From the NCBI RefSeq assembly GCF_000337835.1, contig NZ_AOLM01000025.1, forward strand, positions 1 to 64,000: a DNA stretch of 64,000 nt. The letters run 5' to 3'. Made by a program: the position numbers and the translations under genes. Shown in pieces: positions 50,765 to 61,600 of this stretch. The notes beneath the pieces are model-generated. The model ran no database searches and had not been told where the DNA came from. It was given only the letters and a program-made list of their open reading frames with translations. This DNA comes from Haloferax sulfurifontis ATCC BAA-897 (lineage in GTDB: Archaea > Halobacteriota > Halobacteria > Halobacteriales > Haloferacaceae). Position 1 is the stretch's first letter, and each line of letters opens with the position of its first letter.

Positions 50765-52095
50765 CTATCGGACGAGCGTCTCGAAGACGGTCGCCGGCTC
50801 CTCGTACTCGGCGTCGTGGCGGTGACAGAGGCTCAGCCGCCCTCGGTCGCCCACCGAGAGCTGTTCGGGCCGCTCGTGGTCACAGACGCTTCCGAACTCC
50901 TCGCGGAGGTAGGTCCGCGCGGCGTCTTCGTCGTCGTTTTCGGCGTAGTCGGCGGCCTCGCGGACGTGGGTCATCACGTCCGAAGGCACGTCGAGGTCGC
51001 CGAACAGCTCGGGGATGATCTCGTCCATGCCGGCGCGGTGGCTCTCCCGGCCGAGCAGTTTCCGGACGCGGTCGCTCAGCGAGGGGTCCGCGCGCGAGCG
51101 CTCCCGAAGCACCTCGCGGAAGATTTCGATGCGCTCCCAGACGTCGGGGTCCATGTCCCTGTACGCCGCCGGGCGAATCTTCACCGGACAGCGCGTCGAG
51201 AACGGACAGCCCGCCGGCGGGTCCCGCGGGCTCGGCGGCGTCCCGCGAAGGGTGATGCGGTCGCGCTCGACCGTCGGGTCAGGCTCCGGAATCGACGACA
51301 ACAGCGCGTGGGTGTACGGGTTCGCCGGCTCGTCGAACAGCTCGTCGGCCGGGCCGATTTCCATCATGTTGCCGAGGTACATCACGGCGACGCGGTCGCA
51401 GATGTGGCGGACGACCGCGAGGTCGTGGGCGATAAACAGGTACGTCAGCCCGAACTCGTTTTGCAGGTCTTCGAGCAGGTTGAGAATCTTCGCCTGCACG
51501 GACACGTCGAGCGCCGACACCGGCTCGTCGAGGATGATGAACTCCGGTTCGAGCGCGAGCGCGCGGGCGATGCCGATGCGCTGGCGCTGGCCGCCGGAGA
51601 ACTGGTGGGGGTAGCGGTAGTAGTGCTGTTCCTGCAGGCCGACGGTTTCGAGCAGTTCGCGGACGCGCTCGCGGCGTTCGGACGGCGTCTTCCAGTCGTG
51701 GACGTCGAGCGGCTCGCGGACGATTTCGCCGACGGTCATCCGCTCGTTGAGGCTCGAATCGGGGTCCTGGAACACCATCTGCACGTCCTTGCGGAACTGC
51801 TTGAGGTCGGAGCCGGACAGCGTGGTGATGTCCGTGCCGTTGAGTTTGACCTCGCCCGCGGTGGCCTCTTCGAGGCGCATCAGCGTGCGGCCGAGCGTGG
51901 ACTTCCCACAGCCGGACTCGCCGACGAGCCCGAGCGTCTCGCCGCGCTGGATGTCGAACGAGACGCCGTCGACCGCCTTCACGGGATTGCTCCCGAGGAG
52001 GCCGCCGTCCTCGTAGTAGGTCTTGAGGTCGTTGACTTCGAGAATGGTCTCTCCGCGCGCCGTCGTGGGTCGCTCTTCTTCAGTGGGTGTGGTAC

Positions 52096-52099
<4 letters not shown>
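50765..52099 (-). CDS. dppF: Dipeptide/oligopeptide ABC importer, ATP-binding protein DppF
   Basis: 444 residues. Walker [15 protein letters not shown] near residue 60, signature [16 protein letters not shown], Walker B FIILDEP, and the oligopeptide-importer hallmark C-terminal region [11 protein letters not shown] with cysteines that bind the iron-sulfur-like motif. An added C-terminal 110 residues ([31 protein letters not shown]) carries Cys/His pairs ([15 protein letters not shown]) that may bind a metal; this tail is longer than in bacterial DppF. Overlaps dppD by four bases. Confidence 0.9.
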
Positions 52100-53171
<1,072 letters not shown>

Positions 53172-53175
<4 letters not shown>

Positions 53176-54611
53176 GCGCCACCTCCCGTGGCGGCGGCCT
53201 CGTCACCGGTGTCCGCCTGCGGGTCGATGGCGTCGCGGATGCCGTCGCCGAAGGCGTTCAGCCCGGTCACGACGAGCGTGATGAGGAGGCCGGGAACCAG
53301 CGAGATGTGCCACGAGGGGCTCGCGACGTACTGCTGTCCGTTGGCGATGAGCCGCCCCCACTCGGGGGTCGGCGCGGTGATGCCGAGCCCGAGATACGAG
53401 AGCCCGGCGACGCTGATGATGATTCCACCGAGACTGAGCGAGGCGTAGATGAGCATGTAGCTGAACACGTAGGGTGCCATGTGTTTGCGCATGACCTGCG
53501 TCGGCGTCTGTCCGAACGACTTCGCGGCGTCGATCCAGTCCTCCTCGGACACCTGGAGCGCCGGGCCACGTATCGACCGCCAGATGAACGGCCAGTAGAC
53601 GACGCTGAAGATGAGGATGATGAGCACCGCGCCGTCGTACAACTCCCTGACCCAGGTGTTCTGGAAGATGACGAGCATCAAGATGAGGACCATGATGACC
53701 GGCAACGCCTGTACCGAGTCGGAGACTAACACCGTCGCCAAGTCCGCCAGCCCCTTGTAGTACGCCGTTATCATGGCCAAGCCGAGTCCGATGAGCCCGG
53801 CGATGCCCATGGCGACGACGGCGATGGTCAGGGATATCCTGGCCCCGAACACCACCTGTGTGAACAGGTCCTTCCCGTTCGTCGCCGTGCCGAACGGATG
53901 GAACCGCCCGTAGTCGTCGTACGTCAGCGGCGCGACGTTCTCGTCACCCGCGCCCTGCGACCCCGAGCCGAGGTTGGCCTCGCCGACGAGGACCGTCTCG
54001 GTGCTCTGGGTGTCTTCGCTCCAGTAGGTGACCTCGTAGTCGTACGGCTGGAGGATGTTCCGCTCCATCGTGGTCGGCCCGAGCGCGGGCGCGAATACCG
54101 CCATGACCACAAACGTGATGACGATAACGAGCCCGAACTTGCCCCAGGAGTGACCCCGGAAGCGGTTGACCACGTCGTCCCGCGGCGTCCAGTCGACGCG
54201 GCGGTAGTGGCGGCGGAATCGGGTGTAGCCGTTCCACGCCCACGCCAGCACTGCGAAGGCGTACGCGTAGACGAACGCGACCCGGATGAACCACGCGACC
54301 GCGGGCGAGAGCCCGAGGAAGGTGTTCTCGTAGCCCGTTCCGTTCCAGTAGCCCTGGTTCGGAATCACGTCGCGGGAGACGAGCGTCGGAACCGCGTTGA
54401 ACGCCGCCTGCAACGACTGGACGGCGGACGCGCCGGGGTCACCGGGGAGGAGGTTGACGACCACGCCGGCGACGGCGCCGACGACTTGGAGGATAGCGCC
54501 CAGCTCGACGCCGATGAGGACGGCACCGACGGCGGCCCAAATCAGCGCTGGCTGGGGGTTCTCAGCGACTCGTTGTCGGAGCGGAATCTCGGTTTCGGTT
54601 GTCGTGCTCAC
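53172..54611 (-). CDS. dppC: Dipeptide/oligopeptide ABC importer, permease DppC
   Basis: 479 residues. The C-terminal 290 residues are a standard DppC permease with five to six helices (GARISLTIAVVAMGIAGLIGLGLAMITAYY; EEDWIDAAKSFGQTPTQVMRKHMAPYVF is the EAA loop; GINIISVAGLSYLGLGITAPTPEWGRLI-type end). The N-terminal 190 residues are an extra segment with additional helices and an extracytoplasmic stretch, giving a protein about 170 residues longer than bacterial DppC; such extensions occur in haloarchaea. Six bases separate it from dppB. Confidence 0.9.
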
Positions 54612-54617
54612 TGTGAT

Positions 54618-55667
54618 TCACCCGTCGTACCCGACGCGCGGGTCGATAATCGTGTACAGGAAGTCCTGCAGGATGTTCGTGCCGACCAGGATGAGGATGA
54701 AGATGAACATCAGCGTCCCGATGAGCGGCAGGTCCCCGTTGATGGCGGCGTTGAAGAACAGCCACCCGAGGCCGTTGATGGCGAAGACCGTCTCGACGAA
54801 CACCGACCCGCCGAGAAGCAGGAACGCCTCGCCCGTGATGATGGGCACGAGCGGGATGAGCGCGTTCCGGAAGATGTGCTTCCAGACGAGCGAGCGCCCG
54901 GAGACACCCTTCGCGCGGGCGGTCTCGACGTAGTTCGAGTTGATGGTTTCGAGGACGGCGGTGCGGCCGATACGCATCTCGTTACCCATCGACGCCGACC
55001 CGAGGACCAGCGCCGCCGGGGCGATCTGCTTCGTCGCCCGGATGAACGACTCGGTCCACCCGCCGGGGTCGGCGAGGAACTGCTCGACCGGCGATTGGAA
55101 GAAGCCCAGCGCCGGCGGCGTGACGACGTTCGTCCTGACGATCCACGTCTGCCACGTGAACAGGCCGTTCGTCCACGTCCCGAGCTGTGAGAGGGCCGTG
55201 ACGAGCATGATTGCCAGCCAGAAGTTCGGCATCGCGCGCCAGACGATTCCGCCGAAGGAGGCGACATAGTCGGACGGCGTGTTCGGGTTCAATCCGGCGT
55301 AGAAGCCGAGCGGAATCCCGACGAACAGCGCGATGAGCACCGACCAGAAGCCGAGCCAAATCGTCCGGGGCGCGTAGATCTCGATGAGTTCGTACGCGGT
55401 CGTCCCGGGCGCGATGACCCACGACTGGCCGAGTTGGAAGGTGAACAGCTCGTACATGAAGTCGAGGTACTGACTCCAGAGCGGCTGGTTCAATCCGAGG
55501 TTCGTTCGAATCTGTTCTGCCGCCTGCGGGTTGTATTGCGTCCCCAGAATCGCCGACACGGGGTCGAGCGGCCCCAGGCGGATGAGGGCAAACGTAATCG
55601 TCGTCCCGAAGATGACGACAGGAATCGACATCAGTACCCTGCGGAGGAAGTACTGCCATCGACTCAT
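54618..55667 (-). CDS. dppB: Dipeptide/oligopeptide ABC importer, permease DppB
   Basis: 349 residues with six membrane helices. The N-terminus MSRWQYFLRRVLMSIPVVIFGTTITFALIRL and the EAA loop NYVETARAKGVSGRSLVWKHIFRNALIPLV are typical; the end PLIGTLMFIFILILVGTNILQDFLYTIIDPRVGY is the classic DppB C-terminus. The ATG at 55667 has GAGGTGA a few bases upstream, unlike most leaderless starts here, and a TTACAATAA box about 39 nt before. Confidence 0.93.
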   Translation of the reverse strand: MSRWQYFLRRVLMSIPVVIFGTTITFALIRLGPLDPVSAILGTQYNPQAAEQIRTNLGLNQPLWSQYLDFMYELFTFQLGQSWVIAPGTTAYELIEIYAPRTIWLGFWSVLIALFVGIPLGFYAGLNPNTPSDYVASFGGIVWRAMPNFWLAIMLVTALSQLGTWTNGLFTWQTWIVRTNVVTPPALGFFQSPVEQFLADPGGWTESFIRATKQIAPAALVLGSASMGNEMRIGRTAVLETINSNYVETARAKGVSGRSLVWKHIFRNALIPLVPIITGEAFLLLGGSVFVETVFAINGLGWLFFNAAINGDLPLIGTLMFIFILILVGTNILQDFLYTIIDPRVGYDG

Positions 55668-55819
55668 GGCATCACCTCGCAGACCGTTCGAGCGGACATT
55701 ATTGTAAGGGTTTACTGAGTGGTATGGTTATGTCTTGCGCTTCGAAGTCCCAATACTGCTGTTTCAGCAACTCTAACGCCAGATTATGCCACATAGTAGC
55801 GACTAACTATACGCTTGTC

Positions 55820-55824
55820 AAAAA
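55820..55824 (-). terminator. T-tract after dppA
   Basis: Five T on the minus strand, 54 nt after the dppA stop, followed by a stem TGCTG-AAA-CAGCA nearer dppB. It suggests that most dppA transcripts end before the permease genes, which would raise the level of binding protein. Confidence 0.45.
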
Positions 55825-55878
55825 TATCCGGGAGTTCGATTCGGACGGGACGCGAGGGCGTGCCCGTGTTCCCCGGCG

Positions 55879-57705
55879 TTATCGGTTGAGGGTGACGTTG
55901 TTGAGCTTCTGGCGGCTCGGACCCATGCCACCGAACGGCTCGATTTCGACGGTGTCGTACCAGAACGTCTCTTCCTTCTGGTTGTAGACCGGCAACATCG
56001 CAACGTCTTCCCAGTTGGCCGTCTCGATGTCGACGTAGGCCTCGTTGCGGACCTGCTGGGCCTCGTCGGTCGGCGCCGGGTTGTCGACGACCTGCTGGTA
56101 GGCGTCGGTCGCCTGCTGGTAGGCGTCGCCGTTCTCGGCCGTCCAGTTGACGTACGAGATGGGGCCCTGCTCGGACGTGTCCGTCTGCGGCGGGTTCAGA
56201 AGCTGGAGGAAGTTGTCCGGGGCCGGCCAGTCGGCGATCCAGCCGAGGGTGTACGCTTCGAGCTGACCGTTGCGGCCGCGCTCGAGGAGCGTCGAGAAGT
56301 CGGCCTTCTGAATCTGCATGTTGATGTGGGCGGACGCGAGCTGGTCGCGGAGGATGCTCGCCATCTCCTCCCACGCGTTGTTGTTGTACTGAGTCCACTG
56401 GATCTCGTACTGGTTGTCCGGCCCGTAGCCGGCGTCCTCCATGACCTGACGGGCGGCCTCGATGTCCGTCTCGCCCGCGCTGTACGGGTAGTCGGAGCTG
56501 ACGAGGTCGCTCGCGGCCTGCGCGCCGCCGGGGAAGATGGTCGGGGGCGTGAACAGTTCCGCCGGGGAGCCGCGGCCCTTGAACACCTCGGAGACCATCT
56601 GGTCTTGGTTCAGAACGTAGGCGAACGCCTGGCGGACCGCCTTCGGGACCTTCTCCATGTTGAAGCCGACGTAGTAGATAGACAGCGTCGGGACGCCGAC
56701 GTAGTTGAGCGTCTTCCCGTTGCGGACGGGGCCGTACTGACCGACTTCACGACCGTACTCGTCGGTCGACTCCACCTGAACGAGACCGGGGTCGTACTGC
56801 GCGGTGGGCAGTCCGAAGTAGTCCGCGTTCTCGTTCATCGCGTAGTTGTAGCGGGCCGTGTCGTCCTCGATGACCTGCCAGCGGACGTTGTCGACCTGCG
56901 CGACCTGCCCGTAGTAGTCGTCGTACTTGGAGACGGCCGCGGCGGTGCCCTGCTCCCAGAAGGCGAACTCGAACGGACCCGCGCCGATGGGGTTGTTCGA
57001 GGCGAACTCGGTGTACTCCATCTCGCCGTCGTACTCCTCGATGTCGCCGAGAATGCCCTCGGGGAGGGCGGCGAAGGAGGTGTAGGCGAACATCTCGAGC
57101 GTGTCGTGGAACGGCTCTGCGAGGTTGACGACGAGTTCGCTCTCGCTCTCGCCGACCTCGAGGCCGAGCGTCCCGGGCACGTAGTTGCCCTCGTCGTCTT
57201 CCTCGTGTTCGACGCCGACGGAGTCGAGGATGAAGTAGGCGCGACGGCTGTTCTCGGAGGCCGCGAGGCGCTCCCACGCGTAAATGAAGTCGGAGGCGGT
57301 GACCTGGTCACCGTTGTGGTAGGTCGCGTCCGCGAGCTCGAACGTGTAGGTCGTGAAGTCGTCGGAGACCGTGTAGTCCGCGGCGAGTTCGTTTTCGACC
57401 GTCGGGAGGGCGTTCTGATAGGACATCAAGCAGTCGAAGACCTGCTGGATGAGGATGCCCGACGACGTGTCGGTCGCGGCGACGGGGTCCATCGTCGTGA
57501 TGGTCCCGTCGAGGATGCGGTTGAACACCGAACCGGACAGCTCCGTGCCCGTGTCCTCTTGGGTGGTCTCGGTCTCCCCGCCACCGGACTCGGTCGTCGT
57601 CTCTTCACCGTCACCGCCGGTACAACCGGCGAGGGCGGCGGCCGTGGCGGCCCCCCCCGTTGCCTTCAGAAAACGGCGACGCGAGAGTTTGTTAGTGTCT
57701 GGCAT
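55879..57705 (-). CDS. dppA: Dipeptide/oligopeptide ABC importer, substrate-binding lipoprotein DppA
   Basis: 608 residues. N-terminus LSRRRFLKATGGAATAAALAGC: a Tat signal with lipobox, then a Thr/Glu-rich linker. The mature protein is SBP_bac_5 family: LADATYHNGDQVTASDFIYAWERL, LVVNLAEPFHDTLEMFAYTSFAALPEG, and the late PVYNQKEETFWYDTVEIEPFGG. It captures peptides outside the membrane for the DppBCDF channel. ATG at 57705; AAGTTTATCC at 57731-57740 supports it as a leaderless start. Confidence 0.93.
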   Translation of the reverse strand: MPDTNKLSRRRFLKATGGAATAAALAGCTGGDGEETTTESGGGETETTQEDTGTELSGSVFNRILDGTITTMDPVAATDTSSGILIQQVFDCLMSYQNALPTVENELAADYTVSDDFTTYTFELADATYHNGDQVTASDFIYAWERLAASENSRRAYFILDSVGVEHEEDDEGNYVPGTLGLEVGESESELVVNLAEPFHDTLEMFAYTSFAALPEGILGDIEEYDGEMEYTEFASNNPIGAGPFEFAFWEQGTAAAVSKYDDYYGQVAQVDNVRWQVIEDDTARYNYAMNENADYFGLPTAQYDPGLVQVESTDEYGREVGQYGPVRNGKTLNYVGVPTLSIYYVGFNMEKVPKAVRQAFAYVLNQDQMVSEVFKGRGSPAELFTPPTIFPGGAQAASDLVSSDYPYSAGETDIEAARQVMEDAGYGPDNQYEIQWTQYNNNAWEEMASILRDQLASAHINMQIQKADFSTLLERGRNGQLEAYTLGWIADWPAPDNFLQLLNPPQTDTSEQGPISYVNWTAENGDAYQQATDAYQQVVDNPAPTDEAQQVRNEAYVDIETANWEDVAMLPVYNQKEETFWYDTVEIEPFGGMGPSRQKLNNVTLNR

Positions 57706-57730
57706 TCAGAACAAAATTTTCGCGGCGCGT

Positions 57731-57740
57731 GGATAAACTT
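57731..57740 (-). promoter_or_regulatory. TATA-like box of dppA
   Basis: AAGTTTATCC on the minus strand, centred about 30 nt before the dppA ATG. The rest of the 234-nt gap to 57940 contains a small hairpin, CCCTC-TGTTCT-GAGGG, near 57850 and the plus-strand promoter at 57911. Confidence 0.5.
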
Positions 57741-57910
57741 ACCGTATTCGATTTGTTTGATATAGTGTAGCGTGGAAAGCACGTAGTTCCATACCCAAGC
57801 GGCGAAAACTGCCACGAGACTCCCTACAAAACTCGTTTCAGGTTTCACCCTCTGTTCTGAGGGACTGAACCGGCCGTCCCGGCTCGTCTCGCCCCGTCGT
57901 TTCGGTCCAC

Positions 57911-57918
57911 TTATATAG
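57911..57918 (+). promoter_or_regulatory. TATA box of the 55-residue gene
   Basis: TTATATAG, the strongest TATA-like element in the window, centred about 25 nt before the ATG at 57940. Confidence 0.6.
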
Positions 57919-57939
57919 GGGTGTCACTATGTATCATAC

Positions 57940-58107
57940 ATGACGCCGGATGCGACGGCTTCCGTCGACGACTCGGGCGCCGAGGTCATGGCCTCGGTGG
58001 ATCGCTCTCAGACGGGCCAGCGTCTTATTATCGCGGATATCTCCCGCGACGACGCGTGGCTCGCTTCTGACGTAGCCGACGCGCTCGCGCTCGACGAGTG
58101 GCGGTAA
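57940..58107 (+). CDS. Small acidic protein (55 aa)
   Basis: 55 residues beginning MTPDATASVDDSGAEVMAS, with a compact strand-turn-helix region (RLIIADISRDDAWLASDVADALALDEWR) and ending in a conserved-looking DEWR. Strong promoter at the right spacing, so it is very likely expressed. It is shorter than usual ORF thresholds. No known domain; I believe related short proteins occur in other haloarchaea. It is followed by the PPC protein and polD2 in the same direction. Confidence 0.65.
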   Translation: MTPDATASVDDSGAEVMASVDRSQTGQRLIIADISRDDAWLASDVADALALDEWR

Positions 58108-58181
58108 TCGCTCCGGCCCCGTTCGCCTCCCCGGCGAGCAGACCATTCACATTTTAGTCCGACTCGCTCGTGGTACGCTAC

Positions 58182-58601
58182 ATGAACGCTCGAGCGGTGA
58201 CGGTGAGCGAGGAGTACCTCGCCCGTCTCGAACACGGCGCGGACTGGCGCGAGGAGATCGAGGAGTTCTGCGCGCGCAAGGGCATCGAGTCCGCGTGGTT
58301 CAACGCCATGGGTGCCGTCCAGGACGCCGAACTCTGGTTCTACGACCAGACGGACCAGGAGTACCAGTCCGTGACGTTCGACGAGCCGCTCGAAGTCGCC
58401 GCCTGCGTGGGTAACGTCGCGCTCCTCGACGGCGAGCCCTTCGCACACACGCACGCGATCCTCTCCCGACGGAGCGGCCAGGCGCTCGCGGGTCACCTCG
58501 ACTCGGCGACCGTCTTCGCGGGCGAACTGAACCTCCGCGCCTTCGAGGAACCGCTCGAACGCGACCACGACGCGGTGACCGACCTCGACCTCTGGCTGTA
58601 A
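58182..58601 (+). CDS. PPC/DUF296 DNA-binding-type protein
   Basis: 139 residues with the PPC (plant and prokaryote conserved) domain: MNARAVTVSEEYLARLEHGADWREEIEEFC, then ESAWFNAMGAVQDAELWFYDQ, and FAHTHAILSRRSGQALAGHL with the His pair that binds zinc or ligand, ending in VFAGELNLRAFEEPLER. These trimeric proteins are known from AHL DNA-binding proteins. The ATG at 58182 follows a TTTTAGT box by about 27 nt and is preferred to a GTG four codons upstream. The stop is two bases before the polD2 start, so the genes form one transcript. Confidence 0.85.
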   Translation: MNARAVTVSEEYLARLEHGADWREEIEEFCARKGIESAWFNAMGAVQDAELWFYDQTDQEYQSVTFDEPLEVAACVGNVALLDGEPFAHTHAILSRRSGQALAGHLDSATVFAGELNLRAFEEPLERDHDAVTDLDLWL

Positions 58602-58603
58602 CC

Positions 58604-61600
58604 GTGCGCGAGGAGGAAACCCGGTACTTCCGTCGCATCGAAGCCCGCCTCGACGAGGCGTTCGAGCTCGCGGAGGCCGCGAAGGCGACGGGGTACGACC
58701 CGAAGACCGAAGTCGAGATTCCGGTCGCCAAGGACATGGCCGACCGCGTCGAGAACATCCTCGGCATCGACGGCGTCGCAGAGCGCGTCCGCGAACTCGA
58801 AGGCGAGATGTCACGCGAGGAGGCCGCGCTCGAACTCGTGACCGACTTCGTCGACGGCAACGTCGGCGACTACGACTCCCGCGAGGGCAAAGTCGAGGGC
58901 GCGGTCCGAACCGCCGTCGCCCTGCTCACCGAGGGGGTCGTCGCCGCGCCCATCGAAGGCATCGACCGCGTCGAAATCCTCGAGAACGACGACGGCACCG
59001 AGTTCGTCAACGTCTACTACGCCGGCCCGATTCGCTCGGCGGGCGGCACCGCACAGGCGCTGTCCGTGCTCGTCGCCGACTACGCCCGCTCGCTCCTCGA
59101 CATCGACGAGTACAAGGCCCGAAGCGACGAGGTCGAGCGCTACGTCGAGGAGGTCAACCTCTACGACAAGGAGACCGGTCTCCAGTACTCGCCGAAGGAC
59201 AAGGAGTCGCGCTTCATCGCCGAGAACATGCCTATCATGCTCGACGGCGAGGCCACGGGCGACGAGGAGGTCTCGGGCTACCGCGACCTCGAACGCGTCG
59301 ACACCAACTCCGCCCGCGGCGGCATGTGCCTCGTCATGGCCGAGGGAATCGCCCTCAAGGCCCCGAAGATTCAGCGCTACACCCGTCAGCTCGACGAGGT
59401 CGACTGGCCGTGGCTCCAGGACCTCATCGACGGCACCATCGGCAAGGACGACGGGAAGGCCGCGAAGGCCGACGACGCGGGAGACGACGCTGACGAGGCC
59501 GACGAGGCGGACGCCGACCCCGATGCCGACGCCGACGACGCCGAGAGCGACGCCCCCGACGGGCCGACCCGCGTCGAGCCCGCGACCAAGTTCCTCCGCG
59601 ATCTCATCGCTGGCCGCCCGGTGTTCGGCCACCCCTCCGCGCCCGGCGGCTTCCGCCTCCGGTACGGCCGCGCCCGCAACCACGGCTTCGCGACCGCGGG
59701 CGTCCACCCCGCGACGATGCACATCGTTGACGACTTCATCGCCACGGGCACCCAAATCAAGACCGAGCGCCCCGGCAAGGCCGGCGGCGTCGTCCCCGTC
59801 GACTCCATCGAGGGGCCGACGGTCAGACTCGCCAACGGCGACGTGCGCCGCATCGACGACCCAGAGGAGGCCGAGGAGCTCCAGAACGGGGTCGAGAAGA
59901 TTCTCGACCTCGGCGAGTACCTCGTCAACTTCGGCGAGTTCGTCGAGAACAACCACCCGCTCGCGCCCGCCTCGTACGTCTTCGAGTGGTGGATTCAGGA
60001 CTTCGAGGCGACCGAGGCCAACGTGCAGGCGCTCCGCGACGACCCCGCCGTCGACCTCGAAGACCCCACCGTCGAGGACGCCCTCTCGTGGGCGGCCGAG
60101 TTCGACGCCCCGCTCCATCCCGTCTACACCTACCTCTGGCACGACATCTCGGTCGAGCGGTTCGACGCGCTCGCCGACGCCGTCGCGGCCGGCGAGGTCG
60201 TCGCCGCCGAGGCCGACGGCGGCACGACTGCCCCGCTCGAACACGACAACGAACCCGAGCGCGGACTGGAGGGCACGCTCGTCCTCGACAACACGCCCGA
60301 GATTCGGGAGGCGCTCGAACACCTGCTCGTCGCCCACCGCCAGACCGACGAGACGCTTCGCGTCCCCGTCTGGCGACCGCTCGCCCGGAGCCTCGGTCTC
60401 ACCGACGACCGCGAGCGAACGTGGGAACTCGATGATCTCTCCGAGCACGCCCGCACGTGGGACGGCGGCGACAACGCCGTCGAGGCCGTCAACGAGGTCG
60501 CGCCCTTCACCGTCCGCGAGCGCGCGCCCACCCGCATCGGCAACCGCATGGGCCGCCCGGAGAAGTCCGAGCGCCGCGACCTCTCGCCCGCGGTCCACAC
60601 GCTGTTTCCCATCGGCGAGGCCGGCGGGAGCCAGCGCGACGTGGGCGACGCCGCCAGACACCGCGGCGAGTCCGGCAAGCGCGGCCAGATTTCGGTCCGC
60701 CTCGGCCGGCGCAAGTGCCCCGACTGCGGCGCGTTCGGCTTCAAGTCGAAATGCCCCGACTGCGGCGGCCACACCGAACCCCACTACGAGTGCGACGACT
60801 GCGGGACCGTCCTCGAACCCGACGAGTCCGGCCGCGTCTACTGCGAGCGCTGTGACTGGGACGTCGAGAGCGCCGAGTGGCAGGACATCGACCTGAACAC
60901 CGAGTACCGCGACGCCCTCGAACGCGTCGGCGAGCGGGAGTCGTCGTTCCAGATTCTCAAAGGTGTGAAGGGTCTCACCTCCGCGAACAAGACGCCCGAA
61001 CCCATCGAGAAGGGCGTCCTGCGGGCGAAACACGACGTGTCGTCGTTCAAAGACGGTACCGTCCGCTACGACATGACCGACCTGCCCGTCACCGCGGTCC
61101 GCCCCGAGGAACTCGACGTGACGGCCGACCACTTCCGCGAACTCGGCTACGAGACCGACATCGACGGCGAACCCCTCCGGTTCGACGACCAGCTGGTCGA
61201 ACTCAAAGTCCAGGACATCGTCCTCTCGAACGGCGCGGCCCAGCACATGATGCAGACCGCCGACTTCGTAGACGACCTCCTCGAACAGTTCTACGGCCTC
61301 GAGCGCTTCTACGAAATCGAAGAGCGCGACGACCTCATCGGCGAACTCGTCTTCGGGATGGCCCCCCACACCTCCGCCGCGGTCGTCGGCAGGGTTGTCG
61401 GTTTCACGACAGCGGCTGTCGGATACGCGCATCCGTACTTCCACGCCGCGAAGCGCCGGAACTGCTTCCACCCGGAGACGAAGGTCTGGTACCGAGACGA
61501 GACCGACCGGTGGCGATACGACGAGGTTCGAACGCTCGTCGAGGAACGACTCGATGAGCCGGAGACCGACGACTTCGGGACGCTCGTTCAGGAACTGGAC

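Noticed and set aside
57870-57905. CCCCGTCGTTTCGGTCCAC, a partial ORB-like match before the 55-residue gene
   Set aside because: Only part of the core agrees and the match is no better than chance in this GC context.
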